A stretch of 64,000 nt of DNA from Flavobacterium sp. KJJ (GCF_000708595.2 NZ_JARP01000001.1:1426001-1490000); one strand, 5' to 3'; numbered from the stretch's first letter, positions 45,805 through 55,176 are shown. The notes: generated by a model from the letters alone, not told the origin. Program-made: numbers and translations.

Positions 45805-47025
45805 TTGAAAAAAGCATTCGTAATTATAGTCCTCTTATTTTCAGTATTTTCATGTAATAAAACCGATGAAAAAGTTGAAATTAAAATCACTAAACCAAAA
45901 ACTAAGAAAGTAGAATTCGGTTTTAATTACGCTGATTTTAATGTCGTTAATGACACTATAACAAAAGGAGATTCTTTTGGATCTATCATACAAAGCCAAA
46001 ATATTGGCAACAAAAAAGTTTTTGATATTGTCGAACAGGTAAAAGACACTTTTGATGTTCGAACAATTCGCTACAACAAACCTTACACAATTCTTCGCTC
46101 TAAAAACAAAACCAATAAGCTGCAAGTTTTTATTTATCAGCCTGATGCGTTAACCTATTATGTAATTGATTTACGAGATAGCATAGCCAAAGCATACAAA
46201 AAAATAAAGCCTGTTACATTTAAACGCAAAATAATTGGCGGAGTCTTAAAAAGCTCATTATCTGAAACTTTAGGAAACGAAAGTGTAGAAACAGCACTTG
46301 CCAATCGAATTACAAAAGTATTTTCTTGGTCTATTGACTTCTTTAAACTTAAAAAAGGAGATCGTTACGGATTAGTTTTTACCGAACGTTTTATTAATGG
46401 CAAAACATACGACGGCGTTGAAGATCTAGAAGCCGCATTTTTTGAATATAAAGGAAAGATTATTTACGCTTTTCCATTTGAAAAAGATACCCTTTCGGGG
46501 AAAATTGAATACTATGATGATGAAGGAAAAACGCTAAAAAACTTTTTCTTAAAAACACCAATTAAGTTTAGCCGAATCACTTCAAGATTTACGATGAACA
46601 GATTTCACCCTGTTCAGCATACTTGGAAAGCACATAAAGGAACAGATTACGCCGCTCCAACAGGCACGCCAATTTCGACAACTGCATCTGGCGTTGTAGA
46701 AGCAACTGGATACACCGCAGGAAACGGAAATTTTGTAAAAGTAAAACACAACGGAACCTACTCTACTCAATATCTTCATATGTCTAGAATTTTGGTACGT
46801 CGCGGACAGCGCGTAACACAAGGACAAACAATTGGTTTGGTAGGAAGCACAGGATTAGCGTCTGGACCTCATGTTTGCTACCGCTTCTGGAAAAATGGAG
46901 TTCAGGTGGATGCGCTTCGATTGAATTTACCAACCGGAGAATCTTTAACCGGAAATGACAAAACTCGTTTTGAGAAACAAATTGAACCTCTGAAAAGAGA
47001 ATTGGACAGTATTGGGAATTTGTAA
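45805..47025 (+). CDS. M23 family peptidase, lipoprotein
   Basis: 406 residues from a TTG at 45805, which gives a compact lipoprotein signal (LKKAFVIIVLLFSVFSC as read, Met at the first position). An ATG at 45766 inside the end of the preceding gene would add 13 residues and is possible. After a middle part of about 240 residues that lacks familiar domains, the LytM/M23 domain shows HKGTDYAAPTGTPIST (first His and Asp), YLHMSRI and GLASGPHVCYRFWKNG (last His). With the zinc ligands present it should be an active peptidoglycan endopeptidase of the envelope. Confidence 0.87.
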   Translation: MKKAFVIIVLLFSVFSCNKTDEKVEIKITKPKTKKVEFGFNYADFNVVNDTITKGDSFGSIIQSQNIGNKKVFDIVEQVKDTFDVRTIRYNKPYTILRSKNKTNKLQVFIYQPDALTYYVIDLRDSIAKAYKKIKPVTFKRKIIGGVLKSSLSETLGNESVETALANRITKVFSWSIDFFKLKKGDRYGLVFTERFINGKTYDGVEDLEAAFFEYKGKIIYAFPFEKDTLSGKIEYYDDEGKTLKNFFLKTPIKFSRITSRFTMNRFHPVQHTWKAHKGTDYAAPTGTPISTTASGVVEATGYTAGNGNFVKVKHNGTYSTQYLHMSRILVRRGQRVTQGQTIGLVGSTGLASGPHVCYRFWKNGVQVDALRLNLPTGESLTGNDKTRFEKQIEPLKRELDSIGNL

Positions 47026-47065
47026 TTTTTTATTGAGAACTCCATTCTAAAAAATAGAAAAAACC

Positions 47066-47686
47066 ATGAAAAACTCACGTCTCAAAACAATTTACAACGA
47101 AACTTTTTCAGATTTAAAATTATTTTACAGAGACACAAATCTTTCAGAAGACTTAATTTCAAAATATAAAATCGGGCAAATAATTCAGGAAAAAGGTTTT
47201 ACTGATATGACTTCTATGGGGGCAGGTCTTTCAGGAAATTTGAGATATCTGATTGCCAGTGCAAATGCAAAAGACATATCAAAATTCAATCCAGATTCAG
47301 CAAAAATTGGTCATTTCCTTTTAGATTCTATTGCCTATTTTAAGGTTTTAGACATACAGAAAATGGATAATCAAACACAAGTTTTTCTTTTGAACATTCC
47401 CGATAATTCAATTTCACTTTTTAAAAATTCAACTTCAAATCTAGAAGAAGAAATCACAGAAAAGGCCAGAAAGAAATTCGTAGACAAGAGAAATATTGCT
47501 TTAATTTCCGAATTACAAACTGAAGATTGGAAAGAGAGAACCAAATCTCCGATTGGAATGAACGAGAACGGGGAACTATTTTTTGACGATTCTAAAATTA
47601 AAATTGAATCGCCAAAAAAAATCGAAATTGACATAGAGAAAAAAATCATTTCGATTAATAAAAAACCTTGGTGGAAAATTTGGTAA
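47066..47686 (+). CDS. Conserved-looking protein of unknown function (206 residues)
   Basis: 206 residues, no signal peptide, no membrane segment. I do not recognise a family. The best-looking core is DMTSMGAGLSGNLRYLIASA (about 47-66) followed by a mixed alpha/beta stretch (LLDSIAYFKVLDIQKM, QVFLLNIPDNS); the C-terminal third is charged and Lys-rich and ends in KKPWWKIW. It follows the M23 gene by 40 bases and converges on the AraC gene with 16 bases between stop codons, so it has normal gene spacing and composition. Confidence 0.72.
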   Translation: MKNSRLKTIYNETFSDLKLFYRDTNLSEDLISKYKIGQIIQEKGFTDMTSMGAGLSGNLRYLIASANAKDISKFNPDSAKIGHFLLDSIAYFKVLDIQKMDNQTQVFLLNIPDNSISLFKNSTSNLEEEITEKARKKFVDKRNIALISELQTEDWKERTKSPIGMNENGELFFDDSKIKIESPKKIEIDIEKKIISINKKPWWKIW

Positions 47687-47702
47687 TATAAATTCCGAAT
47701 TA

Positions 47703-48545
47703 TTAAGAATGCTTTTTCCTAAACTCCGACGGATTCATTCCTTTATGTTTTCTAAAGACTTTATTGAGATGACTTTCGTCTGAATAATTTAATTCGTCTG
47801 CAATTTCATTAATACGCATATCACTGTTTAAAAGTCGTGCTTCAATCAATCTTAATTTATAATTTGCGATATATTCCTGCAGCGTTTCACCCGTTTGTTT
47901 CTTAAAATATTTCCCTAAATAATGAAGCGAAATATTAAAGTGTTCGCTTATTTTTTCTGATTTTAATTGTTTAGAATCATAAATGTTTTCCTGAATATAA
48001 TGCAAAATCTCAAGAACCATTTCTCCTGTTGTCTCTTTTATATTCTTTGGAAGTTTTAAAGCAATATTTCGCGCTACAATCGTAATTATGGTATTTACGA
48101 TCTGTTCAATAATCTTTTGATGATAAATTTGCTGATTGCTTTGTTCGTTTATAATACTTTCTATCAGCGACGCAATTAAAGGTTTATCAACTTTATTTTT
48201 TAAAATACATCCCGGACGATGACTTGCATTCTGAAGAATATACTCCATTCGAAGTACCGTTTCCATTTGTCCATTTTGAGAATTTGCTCTGATATAATAT
48301 TCATTAAACCGAAGGAAAAAGAATTTGGTTGGTGTTGTAATTTCAAATGAATGAATGTCTTGCGGTGTTACGAGAAACAGATTTCCTTTTCGGTATTGAA
48401 ATTTATTATCATTAATAATCTGAATTCCGGTTCCGTCGACAACATAAATCAATTCAAAGAAATTGTTTTTCCGAATTATTTTCGGAAACTGTTCCAACTC
48501 TTTAAAAGCGACTTCAAAAGGAAGATATAAATTCGTATCTGTCAT
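47703..48545 (-). CDS. AraC family transcriptional regulator
   Basis: 280 residues from the ATG at 48545; an earlier in-frame ATG at 48572 lies inside the operator repeats and is less likely. The N-terminal half is a cupin-like sensor domain (KIIRKNNFFELIYVVDGTGIQ, YRKGNLFLVTPQDIHSFE). The C-terminal ~95 residues hold two helix-turn-helix units (SEKISEHFNISLHYLGKYFK and INEIADELNYSDESHLNKVF) and the family end motif GMNPSEFRKKH. It is divergent from the SDR-like and lipocalin-like genes, which it probably controls. The inducer is unknown. Confidence 0.92.
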   Translation of the reverse strand: MTDTNLYLPFEVAFKELEQFPKIIRKNNFFELIYVVDGTGIQIINDNKFQYRKGNLFLVTPQDIHSFEITTPTKFFFLRFNEYYIRANSQNGQMETVLRMEYILQNASHRPGCILKNKVDKPLIASLIESIINEQSNQQIYHQKIIEQIVNTIITIVARNIALKLPKNIKETTGEMVLEILHYIQENIYDSKQLKSEKISEHFNISLHYLGKYFKKQTGETLQEYIANYKLRLIEARLLNSDMRINEIADELNYSDESHLNKVFRKHKGMNPSEFRKKHS

Positions 48546-48555
48546 ATTGCTAAAA

Positions 48556-48586
48556 TACAATTTTAGTACCAATTAGTACAATTTTA
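48556..48586. promoter_or_regulatory. Candidate AraC operator: direct repeat of TACAATTTTA
   Basis: TACAATTTTA occurs at 48556-48565 and 48577-48586, exactly 21 bases apart, two helical turns, as AraC-family dimers often use. The second copy sits where the -33 box of the 48642 gene would be; that promoter has no TTG there. Confidence 0.5.
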
Positions 48587-48603
48587 AACAATGGCCAAGA
48601 TCC

Positions 48604-48611
48604 TAATTTTG
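48604..48611 (+). promoter_or_regulatory. -7 box of the SDR-like gene
   Basis: TAATTTTG is a perfect TAnnTTTG. The region 17-23 bases upstream lacks TTG and is instead the second operator repeat, a layout expected for an activated promoter. Confidence 0.55.
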
Positions 48612-48642
48612 TTATAGATAATAATTTAAATCTATAACAAAA
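48607..48642. repeat. 13-bp perfect inverted repeat reaching the SDR-like start codon
   Basis: TTTTGTTATAGAT (48607-48619) pairs exactly with 48630-48642, with a 10-base loop. The right arm ends on the A of the ATG at 48642. It may be a second operator or a hairpin that hides the ribosome entry site. Confidence 0.7.
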
Positions 48643-49202
48643 TGAAAATACTTTTAATTGGGGCAAATGGAGAAATTGGCAAAATATTGAATCCCGAATT
48701 GGTTAAAAATCATGAAATAATTTCAGCCGGAAGAAACAGCGGTGATTTTAGAATCGATTTATCAGATTCACATTCAATAGAAAAATTATTCGAAGAAGTT
48801 AAAAACATTGATGCGTGTCTATGTGTCGCTGGCGATTGTTACACAGGAGATTTGCATTCGCTTGACGAAGAAAAATTAAATATTGGTATCAAAAATAAAT
48901 TGTTGGGTCAAATAAATCTGGTTTTAATTGGTCAAAAATATTTAAATGATAATGGATCGTTTACCCTTACTTCTGGAAAAATGGCAGATAAACCGGTAAA
49001 AAACAATATTAGCAAATCGATTGTAAATGGTGGCATTAACAGTTTTGTTCTTGCGGCTTCACTTGAGCTTGAAAGAGGAATAAGAATAAATGCGATTAGT
49101 CCAGGAAAAGTTTCAGATATTCCGATTTATGATTTAGTACAAGCTTATGCAAAAAGTATTGAAGAAACTCTAAATGGACAAATTATTAAAGTAAACTATT
49201 AA
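48642..49202 (+). CDS. SDR-like protein without the catalytic Tyr-Lys motif
   Basis: 186 residues with a short Rossmann domain: MKILLIGANGEIGKIL gives the nucleotide-binding GxxGxxG, Arg31 in SAGRNSGDF points to NADPH, and SFTLTSGKMADKP carries the conserved Ser strand. Where classical SDR enzymes have YxxxK this protein reads ISKSIVNGGINSF, with neither Tyr nor Lys in register, while the following ASLELERGIRINAISPGKV is typical. Similar atypical short-chain proteins exist. It may bind a cofactor without classical catalysis. It is first in a two-gene unit with the lipocalin-like gene (10-base gap) under the divergent AraC regulator. Confidence 0.8.
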   Translation: MKILLIGANGEIGKILNPELVKNHEIISAGRNSGDFRIDLSDSHSIEKLFEEVKNIDACLCVAGDCYTGDLHSLDEEKLNIGIKNKLLGQINLVLIGQKYLNDNGSFTLTSGKMADKPVKNNISKSIVNGGINSFVLAASLELERGIRINAISPGKVSDIPIYDLVQAYAKSIEETLNGQIIKVNY

Positions 49203-49212
49203 AATTTTAAAG

Positions 49213-49701
49213 ATGAAAAACACAACTTTCCTGCTACTTCTTTTAGTTATAAATTCGGCTATTGCACAAAAAACAAAACCTGAATTATTAGGTTCATGGA
49301 CTTTAGTTTCGGTTGAAAATATAAATTCAGACGGAACAAAAAATCTTCCGTATGGCACAAATCCAAAAGGCATTTTATTTTTTGATGAAAAAGGAAATTA
49401 CGCCATTGAAATTTATAAAAATGAAAGGCCGAAAATAATTTCAGGCGACAAAAACAAATCTACATCCGAAGAAAATGCTGCAATTGTTCAGGGAAGCAAT
49501 TCGCATTTTGGTGAATATGAAATTGATGAAACGAATAAGATTCTTACTTTCAAAATAAAAACGGCATCTTTCCCAAATTGGGAAGGAACAATTCAAAAGA
49601 GATCGTATGCTTTTATGAACAATGAACTTAAATATCTAGTAACCAATACCACTCAAGGCGGAAAATCAGTAACCGCAGAAGTGGTCTGGAAAAAACTGTA
49701 A
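49213..49701 (+). CDS. Exported lipocalin-like domain protein
   Basis: 162 residues. Signal peptide MKNTTFLLLLLVINSAIAQ. The mature part begins LLGSWTLVSVENINSDGTK, the hallmark of the lipocalin-like (Lipocalin_5) family, with PYGTNPKGILFFDEKGNYAI next and a beta-barrel pattern to the end (GEYEIDETNKILTFKI, LKYLVTNTTQGGKSVTAEVV). Such proteins are thought to bind small hydrophobic molecules; the ligand here is unknown. Co-transcribed with the SDR-like gene. Confidence 0.85.
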   Translation: MKNTTFLLLLLVINSAIAQKTKPELLGSWTLVSVENINSDGTKNLPYGTNPKGILFFDEKGNYAIEIYKNERPKIISGDKNKSTSEENAAIVQGSNSHFGEYEIDETNKILTFKIKTASFPNWEGTIQKRSYAFMNNELKYLVTNTTQGGKSVTAEVVWKKL

Positions 49702-49711
49702 TCAATTTCAA

Positions 49712-49723
49712 AAAACGTTTTCG
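49712..49723. promoter_or_regulatory. AAAACGTTTTCG motif upstream of pgi
   Basis: The same 12 bases as 18841-18852 upstream of gdhA. Here the motif lies about 53 bases upstream of the -7 box at 49776-49783. Confidence 0.4.
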
Positions 49724-49775
49724 CAACTAATTGTTATATAATTATGAAGGATTATCCTTTTAAAAGTAATTTCAG

Positions 49776-49783
49776 TATTTTTG
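49776..49783 (+). promoter_or_regulatory. -7 box of pgi
   Basis: TATTTTTG fits TAnnTTTG and leaves a leader of about 28 bases. No TTG is present at -33. Confidence 0.5.
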
Positions 49784-49818
49784 TGTTTTTATAAACCACA
49801 TTTTCAATTTAAACAAAA

Positions 49819-51462
49819 ATGGCTTTAAACACAACAAACCCAACTGGGACTGAAGCGTGGAAAAATCTGCAAAACCACTATAACGCAATTCACGAAACTA
49901 CGATACAAGAATTGTTTCAGCAAGATAATGCTCGTGTTGAAAAATTCAACTTACAATGGAATGATTTTTTAATAGATTATTCTAAAAATAATATCAGTCA
50001 AGAAACGATTTCTCTTTTAATAGAATTGGCAAATTCAATTGGATTAAAAAATGCAATTGCTCAATATTTTGGTGGTGAAATCATCAACCAAACAGAAAAT
50101 AGAGCTGTTTTACACACAGCGTTGCGTGCACCAGAATCTGCCGTTATTAAAGTTGACGGAGAAAATGTCATTCCTGAAGTTTATGAAGTAAAAAATAAAA
50201 TTAAGAAATTTACGCATGAAGTTATTTCTGGAGAGAGAAAAGGTTTTACAGGAAAAGCTTTTACAGATATCGTAAATATCGGAATTGGAGGTTCAGATCT
50301 TGGACCTGTTATGGCTGTTGAAGCTTTACAATTTTACAAAAACCACTTAAATACACATTTCGTTTCAAATGTTGATGGTGATCACGTAAACGAAATCATC
50401 AAAAAACTAAATCCTGAAACGACACTGTTTTTAATTGTTTCTAAAACTTTTACAACTCAGGAAACTTTATCCAATTCTGAAACTATCAAAGAATGGTTTT
50501 TGAAATCAGGAAATCAGGAAGATATTGCAAAACACTTTGTAGCGGTTTCAACTAATATTCAAAAAGTAACCGAATTCGGAATTAACCCAGATAACGTTTT
50601 TCCAATGTGGGACTGGGTTGGAGGAAGATTTTCTTTATGGAGCGCTGTTGGTTTGAGCATTGCTTTGTCAATTGGTTTTGATAATTATAATGATTTATTG
50701 AAAGGCGCAAACGAAATGGACGAACATTTCAAATCGGCAGAATTTGACGAAAATATTCCGGTAATTTTAGCTTTGTTAAGCGTTTGGTACAATAATTTCT
50801 TTGGTGCTGAAAGTGAAGCTTTGATTCCGTACACGCAATATTTATCAAAATTAGCTCCTTACTTACAGCAGGCAACTATGGAAAGTAACGGAAAAAGTGT
50901 TGGCCGTGACGGAAAACCAGTTCATTATCAAACAGGAACTATTATCTGGGGAGAACCTGGAACAAATTCACAGCATGCCTTTTTTCAATTGATTCACCAA
51001 GGAACAAAATTGATTCCGACAGATTTCATTGGATTTGTAAAACCGTTATACGGAAACGAAGATCATCATGATAAATTGATGTCTAACTTTTTTGCACAGA
51101 CTGAAGCGTTGTTAAATGGAAAAACTGAAGCACAAGTTCAAGCTGAATTTGACAAACAAGGGCTTTCTGCAGAAAAAGCATCTTACTTATTGCCTTTCAA
51201 AGTTTTTACAGGAAACAAGCCAACCAATACAATTTTGATTCACAAATTGACTCCAAAAAGCTTAGGTTCGCTGATTGCTTTATACGAACATAAAATCTTT
51301 GTTCAAGGCATTATCTGGAACATTTTCAGCTTTGATCAATGGGGAGTAGAATTGGGAAAACAATTAGCCAATTCAATTTTAGATGAAATAAACACAAAAA
51401 CAATAAAAAGTCACGATAGCTCAACATCTTTTTTGCTAAACCATTTTTTACTAAACAAATAA
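49819..51462 (+). CDS. pgi: Glucose-6-phosphate isomerase
   Basis: 547 residues, the usual long PGI form. Signatures: [57 protein letters not shown] and [19 protein letters not shown]. It interconverts glucose-6-phosphate and fructose-6-phosphate in glycolysis and gluconeogenesis. It is a single-gene unit with its own -7 box and a strong intrinsic terminator. The upstream motif shared with gdhA suggests common control by a LacI-type regulator that links carbon and nitrogen metabolism; this is inference. Confidence 0.97.
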   Translation: MALNTTNPTGTEAWKNLQNHYNAIHETTIQELFQQDNARVEKFNLQWNDFLIDYSKNNISQETISLLIELANSIGLKNAIAQYFGGEIINQTENRAVLHTALRAPESAVIKVDGENVIPEVYEVKNKIKKFTHEVISGERKGFTGKAFTDIVNIGIGGSDLGPVMAVEALQFYKNHLNTHFVSNVDGDHVNEIIKKLNPETTLFLIVSKTFTTQETLSNSETIKEWFLKSGNQEDIAKHFVAVSTNIQKVTEFGINPDNVFPMWDWVGGRFSLWSAVGLSIALSIGFDNYNDLLKGANEMDEHFKSAEFDENIPVILALLSVWYNNFFGAESEALIPYTQYLSKLAPYLQQATMESNGKSVGRDGKPVHYQTGTIIWGEPGTNSQHAFFQLIHQGTKLIPTDFIGFVKPLYGNEDHHDKLMSNFFAQTEALLNGKTEAQVQAEFDKQGLSAEKASYLLPFKVFTGNKPTNTILIHKLTPKSLGSLIALYEHKIFVQGIIWNIFSFDQWGVELGKQLANSILDEINTKTIKSHDSSTSFLLNHFLLNK

Positions 51463-51495
51463 AATTTAGTAAAATCAGAACTACACAAAAAACTG

Positions 51496-51532
51496 AAACG
51501 CCTTAATTTAACAAAAATTAAGGCGTTTTTTC
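51496..51532 (+). terminator. Intrinsic terminator of pgi
   Basis: 14-bp perfect stem (51496-51509 with 51515-51528), 5-base loop, T-run to 51531. Confidence 0.93.
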
Positions 51533-51752
51533 GTATAAATAGATGCTTTACCACCAGTGTAATAATGATTAATGAAAGGTTACCCCTACATTGTCGCTCA
51601 CATTATTATGATTTTAACAAAAAAGAAGTATTGAAATTCAAAAAAACATTGTTTTATGTAAGGAAAAAAGAAAAAATCATTTTAATGCGCAACACATTAA
51701 ATAAAACTCGTTTTTCTTAACATTTTGATAACACTATCTGAGTTATTTGTTA

Positions 51753-51760
51753 TAATTTTG
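51753..51760 (+). promoter_or_regulatory. -7 box of the TonB receptor gene
   Basis: TAATTTTG is a perfect TAnnTTTG; a TTTG at 51724-51727 lies 25 bases upstream. The predicted transcript starts near 51767, after the in-frame ATG at 51725, so translation must begin at 51791. Confidence 0.6.
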
Positions 51761-51790
51761 CCAAAAACAAAAACTAAACAAATACAAGAA

Positions 51791-54700
51791 ATGAAAAAAA
51801 TTATTTTTATTTTGATTATTTTTCTATCGGCCTTAGGTCATGCTCAGGTTACGGGCTCAGCCATGTCAGGGACTGTTAGATCAAACAAGGGAGAAGCTCT
51901 TCCAGGGGCAACGGTGGAAATTGTTCACAAGCCAACTGGAACTAAGTACTTCTCTACTACAGATTTTGACGGTGGATATGCTGTACAGGGTTTAAGACCA
52001 GGAGGTCCTTATACTGTAAAAGTAACTTACATTGGTTTCAAAACAACTGAAATCACTGACATTAACGTTGGTTTAGGTAACAACCTAACTGTAAACGTTA
52101 AAGTAGACGAAGAACAAAATGCTCTTCAAGAAGTTGTAGTTACAACAAAATCAAAAGGAAATTTTAACAAAGGAAGAACTGGTGCTTCGCAACAGTTTAC
52201 AAACAGAGAAATTGCAGCAGTTCCAGTATTAGGAGCTCGTTCAATCAACGCTGTTACAAAATATAACGCTAATGCCGGTGCTAACGGAACATTTGGCGGT
52301 CAAGATTCAAGATTAAACAACTTTACAATTGACGGTTCTGTATTCAACAACGGATTTGGATTAGGATCAGATTCACAAGCGGGTGGTAGAACAGGTTCTA
52401 CAGCTATCTCACTTGATGCAATTGAGCAATTACAAGTAAACATCGCTCCTTATGACATTCGTCAATCTGGATTTTTAGGATCTGGTATTAATGCGGTAAC
52501 AAGAAGTGGAACAAATGAAGTTGAAGGATCTATTTACAATTCTTTCAGAAGCAATAAAAAAGATTTTATTGGTACTCATGCTGGAGATGTAACAATCACT
52601 CCAGGTAAATTTGACGAAAAAATATGGGGAGCTCGTATTGGAGCACCAATCATCAAAGACAAATTATTCTTTTTTGGTAACTTTGAAACTATTGACAACG
52701 TAAGCCCTGCTACAAACTGGACTTCAACAGGATCACCACAAGCAGGAGGACAAGTAGCTCTTCCTACTTATAACGAAATGCAAACACTTTCTAACTACAT
52801 GAAAGATAAGTTTGGATATGTTACAGGTCCTTGGGAAAATTATAACTCTTCAAGAGAATCAAAAAAATTCTTAACTAGAATTGACTGGAATATCAACGAC
52901 AATCATAAACTTACTGCTCGTTATGTATATCATGATTCATCATCAGATCAGTTAACTTCTAACTCAAACTCTTTAGGTTTTGGTAACAGAACAAATAGCT
53001 CACTAGCTATGTCTTTCCAAAATAGTGGATATACTATTTTAGATAACACTAGATCTATTGTATTAGAATTAAACAGTAAATTAAGTAATTCTTGGTATAA
53101 CAACTTCATTGGAGGTTATGACAAGCAAATTGAAGATAGAGGTTTAATTGGTGGTGGTTTGTTCCCAACAATTGATATCAAACAAGGTGCTGCAACTTAC
53201 ATTTCAGTTGGTTTAGATCCTTTTACTCAAGGTAACAAACTTTCTTACTCTACATTACACTTTACTGATAACTTGACTAAAACTATCGGGAAACACTCTT
53301 TAGTATTTGGTGCAAACTTTGAATATTTCAAATCAAGCAACTTATTCTTCTCAGGATCAAACGGAGTTTACGTTTTCAACTCTTTAGCTGATTTCTACGC
53401 AGCGGCAGATCAATCAGTAGCTAACGGTGGTGCTCCATCAAATGCAACTGTTACTTCTCCAGCTCGTTTTCAATACAGATATTCTGCTTTGCCAGGTGGA
53501 GCAGATCCAATGCAAATCTTAAAATCTAACAAATTAGATTTATATGCTCAAGACGAAATGAAATTGAGCGACAGATTCAAATTAACAGTTGGTTTAAGAG
53601 CTTCTAGAGTTTGGTATGCTGACACAGCATTAGAAAACCCTACAGTTACTGCTATGACTTTTGCTAATGGCGAAAAATTAAACACTGGTGATATGCCGGA
53701 TGCAGCTTATTTATTTGAGCCTAGAGTTGGTTTCAACCTTGACTTAAACGGAAACGCTTCAACAATCCTTCGTGGAGGTTCAGGTATCTTCACTGGTAGA
53801 TCTCCAGCGGTATACTTATCAAACCAAATTGGAAACAATGGTGTACTTACAGGATTTATTGACGTGAGTGGTGCTGCTTTAGCTGCAGGAGGATATGGTT
53901 TTACACCAAATCCAGCTGCTTACTTTACTCCATCTACTCCTACAGCTCCATCTTCTTATGATTTATCTTTTAATGATAAAAAATTCAAATCTCCACAGGT
54001 TTGGAAAACGACTATGGCAGTTGACCAAAAACTTCCTTTTGGATTTACAGGTACAGTTGAAGGTATTCTTCAAAAAAATATCAATGCAATCAGCTATTAC
54101 AATGCTAACTTTGATGCTCCTGTTGGAACATTCAGTGGTACTGACAATAGACCAAGATACTCACGTACTGATGCTGGTACACGTGTAAATGACAACGTTT
54201 CAAACGGAATTGTTTTAACAAACTCTGATGAAGGATATTTTTATTCTACAACATTTAAATTAGAGTACCCTTACCAAAAAGGACTTTGGGGATCATTCGC
54301 TTATACACACTCTAACGCAACAGACTTAATGTCTCCAGGTTCAGTAGCTTCTGGTTCATGGACAAGTGCTAGATCTGTAAACGGAAATAATAATTTAGAA
54401 GTTTCTAACTCAAATAACAATACACCAAATCGTTTAGTTGGAGTTATTGGATACAGAATTGAGTACGGTAAAGGACTTGGAGGAGCAACTTCTATAAACT
54501 TAGGTTACATTGGAGAACAAGCAAGCCCATTCACTTACACTTACAGTGGAGATATGAACGGAGATAGAGTAAGTGGTAATGATTTACTTTATGTACCAAA
54601 CAGCGCAAATGAACTACGTTTTAACCCTCTTGTAGTAACTAGTACTGTAGCTGGAGTTACAACTTCTAGAACATATACAGAAGCTGAGCAAAGAACTGCA

Positions 54701-55105
54701 TTTGATGCGTATATCAATCAAGATAAATACCTTCGTACAAGAAGAGGTCAATATGCACAAAGAAACGAGTCTACTTTACCAATGTTACACAGATTAGATT
54801 TATCTATCTCTCAAGATGTATATATCAAAATCGCTGGTAAAAAGAACAGTTTTCAATTCAGAGCTGATATCTTGAACTTTACTAACATGATTAATAAAGA
54901 CTGGGGTATATCTCAAAGAGCAACAAACCCTAACGTTTTAGCTTTTGCTTCAGCATCTACTGCTAACGTACCTTTCTATACTCTTGCAACTCAAACAGAT
55001 GCAGTTGGAAATAGAACTTTAATTAAAGATACTTACCAAAAAAATTCATCTACATCAGATGTTTGGCAAGCACAATTTACAATTAGATACATCTTTGGTA
55101 ACTAA
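51791..55105 (+). CDS. Oar-like TonB-dependent receptor
   Basis: 1104 residues from the ATG at 51791, which gives signal peptide MKKIIFILIIFLSALGHAQ. Next is a carboxypeptidase-regulatory-like domain (about 22-110: GTVRSNKGEALPGATVEIV, STTDFDGGYAVQGL), a plug domain (NREIAAVPVLGARSINAV, then FTIDGSVFNNGFGLGSDS), and a large barrel that ends QAQFTIRYIFGN. The layout is that of Oar/OmpA-related TonB receptors, which take part in export or import across the outer membrane; no SusD partner gene follows. Codon use is richer in AAC, TTC and CCT than in neighbours, typical of strong expression. Own promoter and terminator. Confidence 0.93.
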   Translation: MKKIIFILIIFLSALGHAQVTGSAMSGTVRSNKGEALPGATVEIVHKPTGTKYFSTTDFDGGYAVQGLRPGGPYTVKVTYIGFKTTEITDINVGLGNNLTVNVKVDEEQNALQEVVVTTKSKGNFNKGRTGASQQFTNREIAAVPVLGARSINAVTKYNANAGANGTFGGQDSRLNNFTIDGSVFNNGFGLGSDSQAGGRTGSTAISLDAIEQLQVNIAPYDIRQSGFLGSGINAVTRSGTNEVEGSIYNSFRSNKKDFIGTHAGDVTITPGKFDEKIWGARIGAPIIKDKLFFFGNFETIDNVSPATNWTSTGSPQAGGQVALPTYNEMQTLSNYMKDKFGYVTGPWENYNSSRESKKFLTRIDWNINDNHKLTARYVYHDSSSDQLTSNSNSLGFGNRTNSSLAMSFQNSGYTILDNTRSIVLELNSKLSNSWYNNFIGGYDKQIEDRGLIGGGLFPTIDIKQGAATYISVGLDPFTQGNKLSYSTLHFTDNLTKTIGKHSLVFGANFEYFKSSNLFFSGSNGVYVFNSLADFYAAADQSVANGGAPSNATVTSPARFQYRYSALPGGADPMQILKSNKLDLYAQDEMKLSDRFKLTVGLRASRVWYADTALENPTVTAMTFANGEKLNTGDMPDAAYLFEPRVGFNLDLNGNASTILRGGSGIFTGRSPAVYLSNQIGNNGVLTGFIDVSGAALAAGGYGFTPNPAAYFTPSTPTAPSSYDLSFNDKKFKSPQVWKTTMAVDQKLPFGFTGTVEGILQKNINAISYYNANFDAPVGTFSGTDNRPRYSRTDAGTRVNDNVSNGIVLTNSDEGYFYSTTFKLEYPYQKGLWGSFAYTHSNATDLMSPGSVASGSWTSARSVNGNNNLEVSNSNNNTPNRLVGVIGYRIEYGKGLGGATSINLGYIGEQASPFTYTYSGDMNGDRVSGNDLLYVPNSANELRFNPLVVTSTVAGVTTSRTYTEAEQRTAFDAYINQDKYLRTRRGQYAQRNESTLPMLHRLDLSISQDVYIKIAGKKNSFQFRADILNFTNMINKDWGISQRATNPNVLAFASASTANVPFYTLATQTDAVGNRTLIKDTYQKNSSTSDVWQAQFTIRYIFGN

Positions 55106-55137
55106 TTGATGTTCTAATAAGAACCAAAATAAATAAT

Positions 55138-55176
55138 AAAAACGGCATTGACTTTTAGTTTAATGCCGTTTTTTTT
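55138..55176 (+). terminator. Intrinsic terminator of the TonB receptor gene
   Basis: AACGGCATT (55141-55149) pairs with AATGCCGTT (55162-55170), followed by eight T. Confidence 0.93.

Larger units (their letters stand above)
51463..51790. other. 328-base spacer between pgi and the TonB receptor gene
   Basis: Holds the pgi terminator (51496-51532) and the promoter of the receptor. Between 51540 and 51720 there is no supported frame; a short pair TAATAATG/CATTATTA is too weak to call. Confidence 0.7.

Noticed and set aside
51540..51720. Second small RNA between pgi and the TonB receptor gene
   Set aside because: There is a weak TAATAATG/CATTATTA pair but no promoter after the pgi terminator and no second terminator.
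53895..54188. Second frame inside the TonB receptor gene
   Set aside because: Leu-rich out-of-frame shadow of the barrel-coding sequence.
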